DNA from: Endozoicomonas montiporae CL-33
Lineage (GTDB): Bacteria; Pseudomonadota; Gammaproteobacteria; Pseudomonadales; Endozoicomonadaceae
Length of the DNA: 64,000 bases
Reading direction: 5' to 3'
Assembly: GCF_001583435.1 (NCBI RefSeq)
Contig: NZ_CP013251.1
Span: 4,849,215-4,913,214 of the forward strand
The notes below the pieces were generated by a model. It was given only the letters and a program-made list of their open reading frames with translations, ran no database searches and was not told the DNA's origin. Shown piece by piece: positions 19,142-30,301 of the stretch. The position numbers were made by a program, and so were the translations under genes. How positions within the stretch are numbered: position 1 is the first letter of the stretch; every line of letters begins with the position of its first letter.

Positions 19142-21839
19142 TATCAGTTTCACCGTATCCTCCGACCGGCTGTCACCGGTAGACCTGAGTGACTACATCA
19201 ACCGTCAACTGCTCGATCCCCTGAGCTTGATTGATGGTGTCAGCTCCATCGAACTGCGTGGTTACAATGAACTGGCGTTACTGGTCAAACTGGACCCGGT
19301 CGCCATGGCCAGCCGTAATGTCACTGTTGCCGATATAGAAAGAGCGTTGCGGGCTGAAAACCTCGAAGCTCCGGCGGGCAGTCTGACTGACTCTGCGCGG
19401 AACTACACATTACGTTTGCAACGCAGCTACCAGAGCGTTGCCGACTACCAGAACCTGATTATCCGCAAGAACAGCGATGGCTCAATGCTGTACCTTTCCG
19501 ATGTCGCCACCGTAGAAACCGGATCGGAAAACGAAGACCAGACTTTCCGGCTCAATGGTCGCAGTATGGTCATGCTGGAGTTTTTGAAACAGTCCGAAGC
19601 CAATACACTGGATGTGGTTGAAGCCGTTAAGGAAGAGGTTGGACGACTGAAACCGTTCCTGCCAAACGGTATGGAAATGAATCCGTTGTCCGACAGTTCG
19701 GTGTTTATCAAAAGCGCCATCAGTGAAGTGTATACAACTCTGGGCATCACGTCGGTGCTGGTCATTCTGGTTATCTACATTTTCCTGGGCAGCGCCCGTG
19801 CCACCTTGATTCCAGCCGTTAGTGTGCCGGTGTCCCTGATCGCCACCTTCGCTGTACTGCTGCTGTTTGATTACTCCATCAACCTGATTACATTGCTGGC
19901 ACTGGTGTTATCGGTGGGGCTTCTGGTGGATGACTCCATCGTGGTTCTGGAAAACATCCACAGTCGTATAGAAAAAGGCGAGCCACCGATTGTTGCGGCT
20001 TATCGTGGTGCCCGTGAAGTCGGTATGGCGGTTATTGCCACCACCATGGTTCTGGTGGCGGTGTTTATGCCAATCACCCTGTTAACCGGCACAGCGGGAA
20101 TGCTGTTTAAGGAATACGCTGTGACGCTGGCAGCCAGCGTGATGCTCTCCAGTATCGTCGCCCTGACTATGGGGCCGGTACTTGGCAGCCGTGTACTGAA
20201 AATGAATGTGCAACAAGGCCCATTCACACAGTTTGTTGAAAAGCAGTTTGCCAGACTTGAAAACGGCTATCGCCGTGTACTCTACTTCACCCTGAAACAT
20301 AACTGGATTGCGGTATTAACCGTGGTATTAAGCCTTGGCTTTATGGGTTACACCTACCAGCAACTGCCCCAGTCGTTTGTATCCAGAGAAGACCAGGGAC
20401 GTCTGTTTGTCCGCCTGACCGCTACAGAGGGAGCCAGCTATCACGCACTGGAACCTTTGATTGATGATATTGAACAGCGCATGAAACCTCTCACCAACCC
20501 TGAAGGGCCGATAAAATCGATGGGGGTTCGGGCACCGGGTAGAAACCAGAATGAAATGATGCTGATTATTGACCTGAAACACTGGGACGAACGAGATGTC
20601 ACCGTGTTCGATGTCAGCAACCAGATACGCCGTTTGCTGCAGCCCATTGCAGAACTCAGGGTTGCGCCCATGGTGCCATCCAGCTTTGGTACCCGTGCCC
20701 GTCAGCCGGTTCAGGTGGTGATCGGTGGCAGCTCCTATGAGATTGTGCAGGAATGGGTGGAATTGCTGAAAGAAAAAGCGTCTGAAAATCCGGGATTGCG
20801 TGAGCTGGATATGGATTACAACGAAACCACTCCACGCATGAACGTTACCATCAATCAGGCTTATGCCCATGAGCTGGGGATTCCGGTGTCGGACATTTCT
20901 TCCGCGCTGGAAACTGTTCTGGCAGGCAGGAACATCACCACCTTTATCCAGAATGGTGAAGAGTATGATGTCAACGTTCGGGCGCCCAAGGATGACTTCA
21001 ACGCGATCTCCGATCTGGCTCGCATCCACCTGCGTTCTTCCAGTGGAGAGCTGGTGCGTCTGGACACCCTGATTGATGTCACCATTGAAGGTCAGCCCCG
21101 TCAGCTGAACCACTATAACCGACGCAAGAGTATTACATTGTCAGCGGATCTGGTAGGCGATTACTCTCTGGGTGAAGCACTGGCTTATATTGAACAGCTG
21201 GTCATCGATGAGCTGCCGGATGAAGCCACCATCGACTACAAAGGTGAGTCCATGGAGTACAAACGTTCCAGCAGTTCCATGACCGTGACGTTTATTCTGG
21301 CTCTGGTGGTGGTGTATCTGGTGCTGGCGGCACAGTTTGAAAGCTTCATTCACCCGATGGTGATTATGATGACGGTGCCGCTGGCACTCACTGGCGCCAT
21401 GGGGGGAATGCTATGGACTGGCTTGTCACTGGACATCTACACCCAGATATCCCTGATCATGCTGATCGGTCTGGCCACCAAAAACCGTATTCTGATTGTC
21501 GAGTTCATTAACCAGCTACGGGATCGAAAGATTGCCTTTGAAGATGCGATTATTCAGGGTTCGGTTGCACGTTTACGCCCGATTCTGATGACAGCGATTA
21601 CCACACTGGCTGGCTCTGTCCCGCTGATTCTAGCCAGCGGTGCAGGTTACGAATCCCGTTCATCCATCGGTATTGTGATTTTCAGCGGCGTTCTGGTCGC
21701 CACCTTTATGACCCTTTTTGTAGCACCGGGACTCTATCGTCTGGTCGCCGCCAGAACCGGCTCACCCAAAGACATGGAACATAAGCTGGAAGCAGCACTG
21801 GAGAATTGTCCTGCCCATTAACTCTGACTTTACGTAACC

Positions 21840-21900
21840 GGATTCACCGGGACAACCACAAGCATACAAGGCCGAGCGTATTGTGGTTGTCCCGGCATCC
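21840..21900. repeat. Long inverted repeat downstream of the RND permease
   Basis: A 15-bp perfect stem (21847-21861 with 21881-21895, CCGGGACAACCACAA and its complement) extends outward by GGAT/ATCC after a small bulge. It encloses a 19-nt loop. It lies 19 bp after the permease stop. It lacks a T-run, so it is either an atypical terminator or a REP-like repeat. Confidence 0.65.
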
Positions 21901-22120
21901 GGGGGCGTAACTGCCTAATCAGCATCAGAAATATTGCTCACTACCCTCCCCGTCAGCCAAAGGCTATAATGTCCCGCTTTTGAACAGATAGTAGACAGCC
22001 GTCAGGGCTTGGCTATCTTTATCGCTATCCTTATCAGACTGCTCCGTACCACAAGACGAAAGCAGTTATGAACCAGCAGACAGGAATCCGGTTTTGTCGT
22101 CTGAAATGACCAAAGCAGCC

Positions 22121-23464
22121 ATGAGCGCAAAAAAGCTATACATCAAGACCCACGGTTGCCAGATGAACGAGTACGACTCTGCCCGAATGGCAGACCTGCT
22201 CGGAGAAACCCACACTCTGGAACTGACCGATAACCCAGAAGAAGCCGACGTACTGCTGGTCAACACCTGTTCCGTCCGTGAAAAGGCTCAGGAAAAACTG
22301 TTTCACCAGCTGGGTCGCTGGAAACATCTGAAAGAAAAGAACCCTGATGTCGTGATTGGTGTGGGCGGTTGTGTCGCCAGTCAGGAAGGTGAGGAAATCC
22401 GCAAACGTGCCCACTACGTTGACGTAGTGTTTGGCCCGCAAACCCTGCACCGTCTGCCGGAAATGATTGATGCCACCAAACAGGATCATATTCCGGTGGT
22501 AGACGTCACCTTCCCTGAAATCGAAAAGTTCGACCGCTTGCCAGAACCCAGCGTAGATGGCCCAACCGCCTTTGTTTCCATCATGGAAGGCTGCAGCAAA
22601 TACTGCACCTACTGCATTGTGCCTTACACCCGTGGTCCGGAAGTCAGCCGCCCGATGGACGATGTTCTGGCGGAATGTGTGGGTCTGGCCGAGAAAGGTG
22701 TGCGTGAAATCAACCTGCTGGGGCAGAACGTTAACGCTTATCGCGGTGAAAAAGACGATGGTTCCATTTGTGATCTGGCCGAACTGATCACCATTGTTGC
22801 GGCGATTGATGGCATCGACCGTATTCGTTTCACAACGTCTCACCCGCTGGAATTCTCCGACAGCCTGATTGACGTTTACGCTGAAGTGCCAGAGCTGGTC
22901 AGTCATCTGCATCTACCGGTTCAGAGTGGCTCCAACCGGGTTCTGAAGCTCATGGAGCGTGAGCACGAGACGTCTATCTACGTGGATAAAGTGCGTCGTA
23001 TTCGTGAGCATCGCCCGAATATGAGCATGTCTTCCGACTTCATTGTTGGTTTCCCGGGTGAAACCGATGAAGATTTTCAGGACACCATGAACCTGATTGC
23101 GGAAATTGGTTTCGACGCGTCCTTTAGCTTTATTTACAGCAAGCGGCCGGGGACTCCTGCTTCGGATATGCCAGACGACGTAACGGCTGAGACCAAGAAA
23201 GAGCGTCTGCGCATTTTGCAGGATCGTCTGAATCAGCAAACCATGCAGATCAGCCGTCGCCTGGTAGGCTCGACCCAGAAGATTCTGGTGACCGGTTACT
23301 CCAAGAAAGACCCGGGCGAACTGATGGGACGCACCGAGTGCAACCGCATCGTTAACTTCAAATTCGACGACCCGCGTCTGATCGGCCATTTTGCCAACGT
23401 TGAAGTGACCGATGCTTTTGCTCACTCCATGCGTGGCAAGATTACCAGCTCCGAGTTGGATTAA
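22121..23464 (+). CDS. miaB: tRNA-2-methylthio-N6-isopentenyladenosine synthase
   Basis: MiaB adds a methylthio group to i6A37 of tRNAs reading UNN codons. The radical SAM cluster cysteines are in G-C-S-K-Y-C-T-Y-C. The N-terminal auxiliary cluster motifs are T-H-G-C-Q-M-N, N-T-C-S-V-R and G-G-C-V-A. A TRAM domain closes the protein. The best start is the ATG at 22121 ([10 protein letters not shown]), but an ATG at 22106 and a TTG at 22094 are in frame, and none has a strong Shine-Dalgarno. A TATAAT-like -10 is seen at 21965-21970. It heads the miaB-phoH-ybeY-corC-lnt series conserved in gammaproteobacteria. Confidence 0.97.
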   Translation: MSAKKLYIKTHGCQMNEYDSARMADLLGETHTLELTDNPEEADVLLVNTCSVREKAQEKLFHQLGRWKHLKEKNPDVVIGVGGCVASQEGEEIRKRAHYVDVVFGPQTLHRLPEMIDATKQDHIPVVDVTFPEIEKFDRLPEPSVDGPTAFVSIMEGCSKYCTYCIVPYTRGPEVSRPMDDVLAECVGLAEKGVREINLLGQNVNAYRGEKDDGSICDLAELITIVAAIDGIDRIRFTTSHPLEFSDSLIDVYAEVPELVSHLHLPVQSGSNRVLKLMEREHETSIYVDKVRRIREHRPNMSMSSDFIVGFPGETDEDFQDTMNLIAEIGFDASFSFIYSKRPGTPASDMPDDVTAETKKERLRILQDRLNQQTMQISRRLVGSTQKILVTGYSKKDPGELMGRTECNRIVNFKFDDPRLIGHFANVEVTDAFAHSMRGKITSSELD

Positions 23465-23482
23465 TATCCTCTGAAGTTTATT

Positions 23483-23513
23483 GGTTGGGACGAGCGGAAC
23501 GCGACTCCCAACC
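23483..23513 (+). terminator. Hairpin after miaB
   Basis: An 8-bp perfect stem (GGTTGGGA with TCCCAACC) lies 19 bp after the miaB stop, with a 15-nt loop and no clear T-run. It may partly terminate miaB transcription before phoH. Confidence 0.45.
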
Positions 23514-23662
23514 CTGATATCAACCCGCCACCGTGTTTGCCCTCTCAAATCTCCCTAAAAATCCTGTAAAATAAAGTCAATATCACGGTTATGATCTACC
23601 CAACCTTCAGACCGCGGTATATGCTTAACCCTAATAATCGCAGTAAGAGCTGAATCCCCGAG

Positions 23663-24751
23663 TTGAACGCCAAAACCCAAAACACCTCCAACGCTCTGGC
23701 AGAAAGCCAGTCTCAGTTTGTTCTTGAACCCGATGACAGCCAACGCTTTGCCGAGCTGTGCGGCCAGTTCAACCAGAACCTGAAGCAGATCGAACAACGC
23801 CTTCACGTTAAGGTTCGCAACCGTGGTAACAAGTTTTCCGTGTCCGGCCATGAAGATTCGGTCAAGGCAGCACAGGAAATTCTCAGGCGGCTGTACCGGG
23901 AAACCGGTAAGAAAAGCCCTCTGACACCGGAAACTGTGCACCTGTTCCTGCAGGAATCTGCCGTTGAGTACATTGCTGCCCCTGAAGACAGTGGCGACGT
24001 GGTTTCCCTGCGTACCCGCAAAGGGCTGATTACGCCCCGGGGGCCAAACCAGCAGAACTACGTCAAATCAATACTGGAGCACGACATTAACTTTGGTATT
24101 GGCCCGGCGGGCACCGGTAAAACCTATCTTGCCGTTGCTGCCGCTGTTCAGGCGCTGGAAGACGAGCAGATTCGTCGCATTCTGCTGGTACGCCCTGCCG
24201 TAGAAGCAGGCGAAAAGCTAGGCTTCCTGCCCGGCGACCTGTCCCAGAAAATCGACCCGTACCTGCGTCCTCTTTATGACGCACTGTATGAGATGCTGGG
24301 GTTTGAGCGGGTAGACAAACTGATCGAAAAAAATGTGATTGAAGTCGCACCTCTGGCTTATATGCGTGGTCGAACCCTGAACAACTCTTTCATTATTCTT
24401 GATGAGTCCCAGAACACGACATCAGAACAAATGAAGATGTTCCTTACCCGCATCGGTTTCGGCTCAACCGCTGTTATCACCGGTGACGTGACACAGGTTG
24501 ACCTGCCCCGGGGCACTCGCTCCGGCCTGCTCAGTGCTATTGATGTGCTGAAAGACGTGGACGGCATTGGTTTTACCTGGTTCTCCTCCAAAGACGTTGT
24601 ACGCCACCCACTGGTTCAAAGAATTGTTCAGGCTTACGACAAATTCGACCAGAAGCAGGAAAAGGAACAGCTAAAGCGCCGTGAAGAACGCTGGGCTCTG
24701 CACGAACAACTTCAGCAACAGGCACAATCCGAGGCAAGCACTCCGTCATGA
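23663..24751 (+). CDS. ybeZ: PhoH-like ATPase (YbeZ)
   Basis: A 362-residue PhoH-family protein with an N-terminal KH-like segment ([12 protein letters not shown]) and a P-loop at residues 147-154 (GPAGTGKT). The Walker B region is F-I-I-L-D-E-S-Q-N, followed by the [10 protein letters not shown] motif. It binds ATP and is thought to act with YbeY in RNA/ribosome quality control. Translation appears to start at the TTG at 23663; no nearer ATG precedes the conserved region. Its last codons overlap ybeY by 4 bp, so the two are coupled. Confidence 0.93.
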   Translation: MNAKTQNTSNALAESQSQFVLEPDDSQRFAELCGQFNQNLKQIEQRLHVKVRNRGNKFSVSGHEDSVKAAQEILRRLYRETGKKSPLTPETVHLFLQESAVEYIAAPEDSGDVVSLRTRKGLITPRGPNQQNYVKSILEHDINFGIGPAGTGKTYLAVAAAVQALEDEQIRRILLVRPAVEAGEKLGFLPGDLSQKIDPYLRPLYDALYEMLGFERVDKLIEKNVIEVAPLAYMRGRTLNNSFIILDESQNTTSEQMKMFLTRIGFGSTAVITGDVTQVDLPRGTRSGLLSAIDVLKDVDGIGFTWFSSKDVVRHPLVQRIVQAYDKFDQKQEKEQLKRREERWALHEQLQQQAQSEASTPS

Positions 24752-25212
24752 GCGCCAACGTGTTTATTGATATCCAGATTGCCAGTGATAGTTCGTCGTT
24801 GCCCAGTGAAGAAGATTTTCAGCTCTGGGCAGAAGCGGCTGTTGGTACGCACCGTGATGAGGCCGAAATCAGCCTGCGCATTGTGGATACGGAAGAAGGC
24901 GCCGAGCTGAACCAGCAATGGCGACAGAAGCAGGGGCCAACCAACGTACTGTCATTCCCGTCTGACCTGCCTGCCGAACTGGAATTGCCCCTGCTGGGTG
25001 ATCTGGTGGTGTGTGCTCCGGTAGTAGAACGGGAAGCCGGCGAGCAGAAAAAAAGCCTGCAAGCACACTGGGCGCACATGATTGTTCATGGCACCTTGCA
25101 CCTGCTGGGTTATGACCATATAGACGATAATGAAGCGGAAGAAATGGAAGCTCTGGAAACGAACGTTGTAAAAAGCCTTGGTTTTCCCGATCCTTACGCA
25201 GAAACCGTTTAA
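24748..25212 (+). CDS. ybeY: Endoribonuclease YbeY
   Basis: A 154-residue metal-dependent RNase used in 16S rRNA 3' maturation and ribosome quality control. The zinc site [11 protein letters not shown] is intact, and the family motif N-V-L-S-F-P is present. The start overlaps the PhoH-like gene by ATGA. The length matches the family. Confidence 0.96.
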   Translation: MSANVFIDIQIASDSSSLPSEEDFQLWAEAAVGTHRDEAEISLRIVDTEEGAELNQQWRQKQGPTNVLSFPSDLPAELELPLLGDLVVCAPVVEREAGEQKKSLQAHWAHMIVHGTLHLLGYDHIDDNEAEEMEALETNVVKSLGFPDPYAETV

Positions 25213-25334
25213 CGGACGGTACACTGTCGCGGTATAGTTGAAATACGACAATTATCATGCGACATATGCCGGATAGAAGCGGGAAGCAATCCCGCTTTTA
25301 AAAATGGTAAACAGGCACACTTAAAGAAAAGGTA

Positions 25335-26180
25335 ATGAACGACGAAACCCCAACGGGTGAAGAACCCTCACCATCGTGGATGGACAAACTGTCTGGCATT
25401 TTCAGTCAGGACCCGAAAAACAGAAGTGAACTGCTCTCGATCCTGAATGAAGCAGGCAGCCGGGGCATCATCGACACCGAAGCCCTGAGCATTATCGAAG
25501 GCGCGGTTCAGGTAGCCGATATGCAGGTTCGGGAAATCATGATTCCCCGCTCCCAGATGGTCTGCGTGGATGAGGACCAGGAACCCCGTGATTTCCTGCC
25601 CAAAATCATTGAATCAGCCCACTCCCGCTTTCCGGTGATTGGCGACACCAAGGATGAAATCATTGGTATTCTTCTGGCAAAAGACCTGCTGCCACTGATC
25701 CTGCAAAATAACCGCTTTAATATTAAGGATCATCTTCGTCCTGCTACCTTCATTCCGGAAAGCAAACGCCTGAATGTACTGTTGAAGGAGTTCCGAACCA
25801 ATCGAAATCATATGGCGATTGTTATTGACGAGTTTGGCGGTGTTGCCGGTCTGGTCACCATTGAAGACGTTCTTGAACAAATCGTTGGTGACATTGAAGA
25901 CGAGCACGATGTCGAGGAAGACAGCTTCATAAAACCTGTCGAGGAAAACGCCAATACCTTTATCGTCAAGGCACTGACCCCCATTGAAGACTTTAATGAA
26001 CACTTCAATGCCAAATTCAGCGATGAAGAGTTCGATACCATTGGCGGCATCGTTATGCAGGAGTTCGGGCACATGCCCAAGCGTAATGAATACGTGGAAA
26101 TTTCCGGTTTCCGGTTTGATGTGCTTAACTCCGACGGTCGCCGCATCCGGTTATTGCGAGTGACAGATACTCATCAGTAA
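25335..26180 (+). CDS. corC: CorC/HlyC-family CBS-domain protein
   Basis: A 281-residue cytoplasmic protein with two CBS domains (R-E-I-M-I-P-R-S-Q-M at ~70, then F-G-G-V-A-G-L-V-T-I-E-D-V-L-E at ~165) and a C-terminal CorC_HlyC transporter-associated domain (~195-280). It has been linked to Mg/Co efflux with CorA and, in the ybeY-lnt context, to the cell envelope. It lies 122 bp after ybeY and 31 bp before lnt, probably transcribed with lnt. Confidence 0.93.
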   Translation: MNDETPTGEEPSPSWMDKLSGIFSQDPKNRSELLSILNEAGSRGIIDTEALSIIEGAVQVADMQVREIMIPRSQMVCVDEDQEPRDFLPKIIESAHSRFPVIGDTKDEIIGILLAKDLLPLILQNNRFNIKDHLRPATFIPESKRLNVLLKEFRTNRNHMAIVIDEFGGVAGLVTIEDVLEQIVGDIEDEHDVEEDSFIKPVEENANTFIVKALTPIEDFNEHFNAKFSDEEFDTIGGIVMQEFGHMPKRNEYVEISGFRFDVLNSDGRRIRLLRVTDTHQ

Positions 26181-26211
26181 TCACGCAACTAAATTCGCGA
26201 CTGACAGGTCG

Positions 26212-27726
26212 ATGATCTTGAAGAATAAACTGCCCGGGCACCTGATGGCAGCCATTGCCGGTGCCCTCTTCACACTGGCTTTCAGCCCTTATAATCATTG
26301 GCCGGTTTTACTGCTGGCCAGTGGCTGTATTTTCTTTGTTACCCAGAAAGAAGCTTTGCGCCCGACTCTGATTCGCGGGGCACTGTTTGGCATCGGATTA
26401 TTTGGTGCGGGTACTTCCTGGGTTTACGTCAGCATCCATGAGTTTGGCTCGGCACCCGTACCGCTGGCGCTGCTGCTGACCTTACTGTTTGTTCTGTTGC
26501 TGACCAGCGTTTTTATCATTCCAATGTTCCTGAGTTACATAAAACTCAGGGATCGCTACAACGTTAAAGCCAGCTGGCAAAGGGCGTTACTGTTCGCCGC
26601 TGTGTGGGTGCTGTTTGAATGGTTCAGAACCTGGTTCCTGACCGGATTTCCCTGGCTGCTCCAGGGATATGCATTGCTGGACACACCATTCCAGAGTTGG
26701 GCTCCGGTTGCCGGTGTCTACGGCCTTAGTCTTCTGTTAATAACAACGGCCTGCCTGTTAACGTCGGTCATTATTGAGCGATTTCGTTTATACGCCGGAC
26801 AGGTTCTGGCGCTTGTTGTCACCGCTGTTGCCTGGGCTGCCAGCTTTCCTCTCGGTCATATCACATGGACCACCAAAACCGGCTCGCTCAGTTTCAGTGC
26901 CATTCAGGGCAATATTCCCCAGAGCCTGAAGTGGGAGCCCGGTTATCTGGAAGATACCATCAGAACCTATTTTGGTCTGACGGAGAAAGAGTGGGGACAG
27001 GATCTGGTGATATGGCCGGAAAATGCCCTGCCTATTTTCTACAGCAATGTCCGTTCAGTGATGCAACAGCTTGACCGCCAGGCTAACGACAGTGGAAGCA
27101 CATTCATCACCGGCATTCCCATGGACGACAACAGTACCGGCGAGCCCCGTTACTACAACTCAATTGTTGCTTCAGGGGTGGGCGATGGACGCTACTACAA
27201 ACAAAAGCTGGTGCCTTTTGGCGAATATGTACCTCTGGAATCCATACTGCGTGGATTGATTGACTTCTTCGACCTGCCTATGAGCGCTTTCTCAAAAGGT
27301 ACCAGTAGCCAGGCGTTGCTGGAAGTACCGGAAGCAACCATTGCACCGTATATCTGTTATGAGGTGGTGTATCCCGACTTCGCCGCCTTTCAGGCAAGAG
27401 ACAGTGGTCTTTTAATTACCATCAGTAACGACACCTGGTTCGGTCGCTCTATAGGTCCACTACAGCATTACCAGATTGCCAGAATGCGCTCATTGGAAAC
27501 CGGACGCTATATGATTCGTGCCACCAACGATGGTAAAACGGCACTGATTGATGACAAGGGAAAAACGGTAAAAAGCATAGAACGGTTTAAGGAAGGTATT
27601 CTGCGCGGTGACGCTCCGGTGATGAAAGGTACGACGCCTTTTATGCGTTTCGGGTCGTATCCGGTATTGCTGTTTAGCCTGTTGATGATTGTCCTGACCG
27701 TTCACAGAAGCCGCCGTACCCGCTAG
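26212..27726 (+). CDS. lnt: Apolipoprotein N-acyltransferase
   Basis: A 504-residue inner-membrane enzyme that adds the third acyl chain to lipoproteins. Six hydrophobic segments occupy residues ~10-220, followed by the periplasmic nitrilase-like domain. The catalytic triad is visible as Glu in W-P-E-N-A-L-P, Lys in K-Q-K-L-V-P-F-G-E and Cys in Y-I-C-Y-E-V. A final TM anchor lies near the C-terminus. The length is as expected. Confidence 0.96.
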   Translation: MILKNKLPGHLMAAIAGALFTLAFSPYNHWPVLLLASGCIFFVTQKEALRPTLIRGALFGIGLFGAGTSWVYVSIHEFGSAPVPLALLLTLLFVLLLTSVFIIPMFLSYIKLRDRYNVKASWQRALLFAAVWVLFEWFRTWFLTGFPWLLQGYALLDTPFQSWAPVAGVYGLSLLLITTACLLTSVIIERFRLYAGQVLALVVTAVAWAASFPLGHITWTTKTGSLSFSAIQGNIPQSLKWEPGYLEDTIRTYFGLTEKEWGQDLVIWPENALPIFYSNVRSVMQQLDRQANDSGSTFITGIPMDDNSTGEPRYYNSIVASGVGDGRYYKQKLVPFGEYVPLESILRGLIDFFDLPMSAFSKGTSSQALLEVPEATIAPYICYEVVYPDFAAFQARDSGLLITISNDTWFGRSIGPLQHYQIARMRSLETGRYMIRATNDGKTALIDDKGKTVKSIERFKEGILRGDAPVMKGTTPFMRFGSYPVLLFSLLMIVLTVHRSRRTR

Positions 27727-27737
27727 CTGGCTGCAGA

Positions 27738-27760
27738 CAGGAGCGCACCCGGCGCTCCTG
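27738..27760 (+). terminator. GC-rich hairpin after lnt
   Basis: A 9-bp perfect stem (CAGGAGCGC and its complement) with a 5-nt loop lies 11 bp after the lnt stop. The T-run is poor (CCATTCTTC), so termination efficiency is uncertain. Confidence 0.65.
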
Positions 27761-27881
27761 CCATTCTTCATCACCTCTCCCTTTACCCTGCCGATACAGC
27801 CTGTTGCAACTATTCTCATTATACAGGAGGCGCTGAACTCAATTGCATACACACTTTCGTTGTAATAGATGAGAATGAAGA

Positions 27882-29375
27882 ATGAGAAAAACCATCCGCA
27901 CCATCGCCAGACTGTGCCATTACTGCAAGCTGGCCACGATGACAGGGCTTTGCATTCTTATGAGCAATCCAGCCAACTCAACCGATGTCCGAATTGAAAA
28001 AGACAGCCTTGGAGAGGTCAGCGTGCCTGTTGCTGCGTTGTACGGTGCACAAACCCAGAGAGCTGTGGATAACTTTCCAGTCAGTGGCCAACCTCTGCCG
28101 GAAGCGTTTATCACTGCCATTGCCCGTATAAAAAAAGCAGCCGCTGTAGCAAACCAGTCTCTGGGCTTGCTGTCGGAAGACAAAGCTGAGTCCATCATCA
28201 AAGCGGCTGATCAGATTATTGCAGCGGATTATCCCGGCACCGCTCAAAGCCAGTTTCCCATTGACGTTTACCAGACCGGTTCCGGCACCAGCACCAATAT
28301 GAATGTGAACGAGGTGGTCAGTCATCTTGCCAGCCTGAACGGAACCACACCGGTCAGTCCAAACGATGATGTTAACCTTGGGCAGAGCAGTAATGACGTG
28401 ATCCCCTCTGCCATTCATGTGGCGTCGGCCCTGCTGGTAGAGCAACAGCTGTTACCTGCCCTATCGCACCTGATTCAAACCCTTGACGAACGAATTCAGG
28501 ATATTGGCCACATCGTCAAAACCGGACGTACGCATACCATGGATGCCATGCCGGTGACTTTTGCTCAGGAAATGGGAGGCTGGAAGGCGCTGCTACTGCA
28601 GGACCAGAAACGACTAAAAGACACACAGAAACGTCTGTTACAACTGACCCTGGGCGGAACCGCTGTGGGTTCCGGCACCAATACACATCCCGACTATTCA
28701 CAGGCTGTCTGCAACGCTCTGGATAAAGATACCGGTTTGCACTTTACCCCGGCTCCCAACTTTTTCGCCGCCCAGAGTGTGCCTGCAACCGCACTGGAGC
28801 TTTCAGCCAACCTGAGAAATGTGGCTGTCAGCTTGATGAAAATTGCCAATGATCTGCGCTGGATGAACAGCGGGCCACTGGCCGGTTTCGGTGAAATTGA
28901 ACTGCCAGCCCTGCAGCCGGGCTCAAGCATTATGCCCGGTAAAATCAACCCGGTCATTTCAGAGTCTGTCACCATGGTTTCGGCACAAATTATCGGACTG
29001 GATACTGCCGTCACCATCGCAGCGCAGTCCGGCCACTTTGAACTGAATGTCATGTTGCCACTGGTGGCGAATAACCTTGTACAAAGCATTATGCTGGCGA
29101 GCAACGCCAGTATTATTCTGGCTGACAAGGCAATCAAAGGCTTCAGGGTGCGTGAAGCGAATATCAATCAATCCCTTGATCGCAACCCGATTCTGGTCAC
29201 TGCTCTCAACCCGATCATCGGTTATATGAAAGCAGCAGACATCGCCAAACAGGCCTACAAAGAAAAGCGCTCGATTCTGGAGGTCGCGAAAGAAAAAACA
29301 GACCTGACTGAAGAGGAACTAAAAAGGATTCTTGACCCTGTACAGCTGACCAAAGGCGGAATCAACAAAAAATAA
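27882..29375 (+). CDS. fumC: Class II fumarate hydratase
   Basis: FumC interconverts fumarate and malate in the TCA cycle without an oxygen-labile cluster. Signature motifs are T-G-S-G-T-S-T-N-M-N, G-R-T-H-x-M-D-A-M-P and the mobile loop G-S-S-I-M-P-G-K-I-N-P. The loop continues V-I-S-E rather than the T-Q-C-E of E. coli FumC, so a related aspartase/fumarase branch was considered; the rest (T-A-L-N-P-I-I-G-Y) favours fumarase. The open frame from 27882 gives 497 residues with a ~26-residue basic and hydrophobic extension. The ATG at 27960 (M-S-N-P-A-N-S) would give 471 residues, closer to the family; neither start has a strong Shine-Dalgarno. Confidence 0.9.
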   Translation: MRKTIRTIARLCHYCKLATMTGLCILMSNPANSTDVRIEKDSLGEVSVPVAALYGAQTQRAVDNFPVSGQPLPEAFITAIARIKKAAAVANQSLGLLSEDKAESIIKAADQIIAADYPGTAQSQFPIDVYQTGSGTSTNMNVNEVVSHLASLNGTTPVSPNDDVNLGQSSNDVIPSAIHVASALLVEQQLLPALSHLIQTLDERIQDIGHIVKTGRTHTMDAMPVTFAQEMGGWKALLLQDQKRLKDTQKRLLQLTLGGTAVGSGTNTHPDYSQAVCNALDKDTGLHFTPAPNFFAAQSVPATALELSANLRNVAVSLMKIANDLRWMNSGPLAGFGEIELPALQPGSSIMPGKINPVISESVTMVSAQIIGLDTAVTIAAQSGHFELNVMLPLVANNLVQSIMLASNASIILADKAIKGFRVREANINQSLDRNPILVTALNPIIGYMKAADIAKQAYKEKRSILEVAKEKTDLTEEELKRILDPVQLTKGGINKK

Positions 29376-29378
29376 GCT

Positions 29379-30137
29379 TCAATTTTTGATATTCAGCCGG
29401 TCGCTGAGCCAGTACCAGAACAGCCCCAGATATTCATGCAGAGCGATTTCACTGCTTCGCAGGTTGCGCGTCCGGGGCATCCAGTAGCGCAGTTTTTTCC
29501 ATGGAACCTCTGACCAGGTGAAAATGGTGGGCGCGGGAATGACTTCAAACCCCATTTTCTGAAAACTCAACACCGACCGTGGCATGTGCCAGCTATGAGT
29601 CACCAGAATAATACGAAGGTCATCTTTTCCTAACTCCCTGCTCAACATGTCGTGACTGTAAAGGGCATTCTGCCAAGTGGTAAGACTTTCTTTTTCCTGC
29701 CAGCGAGCCTGAATACCGTAATCCGTGTGCAACACTTCCGCCATGGTGGCAGCTTCTGACCGCGCACCGCCGCCACTGGTCAGCAATGGTACACCACAAA
29801 TACGGTGGACTGTTGCTCCGTAACGAACTCTCTCCAGAGACAACGCCGTTGGCTGATAGCCTTGGTATTCAGGTGTGAAGCGCGGGAGACCTCCGCCCAG
29901 AATCACAATAGCGTCGGCTTCGGCACAGGCATCAGAATCCAGAGCTCCGTACCACTCCAGCCCTTTATTGAGAACCGTTGCAACAGGCGTGATCGACAGC
30001 GTATAAAATGCAAACAGTGCCAGCCAGGGCAACCACCCCAGCGTTGCTTTAAAAATCAGTCCCACAGCCATCATCCATAACAGCAGAACCGGTGGCAGCA
30101 GGCTCTGTTTTAAACACCATCGCATGACAGGTTTCAT
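29379..30137 (-). CDS. DUF218 family membrane protein (YdcF/ElyC-like)
   Basis: A 252-residue protein with two N-terminal membrane segments (residues ~14-32 and 35-55) and a DUF218 domain: A-I-V-I-L-G-G-G, T-S-G-G-G, then V-T-H-S-W-H-M-P-R-S. This layout matches ElyC/SanA-like envelope factors, which in E. coli affect lipid carrier or peptidoglycan metabolism. It converges on fumC with only 3 bp between the stops. The exact role is unknown. Confidence 0.85.
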   Translation of the reverse strand: MKPVMRWCLKQSLLPPVLLLWMMAVGLIFKATLGWLPWLALFAFYTLSITPVATVLNKGLEWYGALDSDACAEADAIVILGGGLPRFTPEYQGYQPTALSLERVRYGATVHRICGVPLLTSGGGARSEAATMAEVLHTDYGIQARWQEKESLTTWQNALYSHDMLSRELGKDDLRIILVTHSWHMPRSVLSFQKMGFEVIPAPTIFTWSEVPWKKLRYWMPRTRNLRSSEIALHEYLGLFWYWLSDRLNIKN

Positions 30138-30301
30138 AAAAGGCCATTGGTTATTTATCTCAGGTAATTAATACAACAAGTAAGCACAACCCGCTAACCT
30201 TTTGCGAGAATATCGGACATACGTACCTTCTTCAAATATGAGTCAATTCGCCAACAACAACCTTCAAACCGCAGTCAAACTGTTGCGCGAGTAATTGATT
30301 C

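Larger units (their letters stand above)
17107..21821 (+). pseudogene. RND efflux permease interrupted by an ISKra4-family element
   Basis: The N-terminal 140 codons (17107-17527) and the remaining ~890 (from 19142) are two halves of one inner-membrane RND transporter (MexI/AcrB-like). Removing the IS plus one target copy (1622 bp) restores a single frame of 1030 codons, the normal family length, with no other stop. The second half keeps the proton-relay residues (L-V-D-D-S-I in TM4 and G-L-A-T-K-N in TM10). As it stands, translation stops in the IS after V-K-V-S-Y at 17547. An internal restart at 19227 would give a truncated, probably inactive pump. Its substrate cannot be inferred. Confidence 0.93.
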
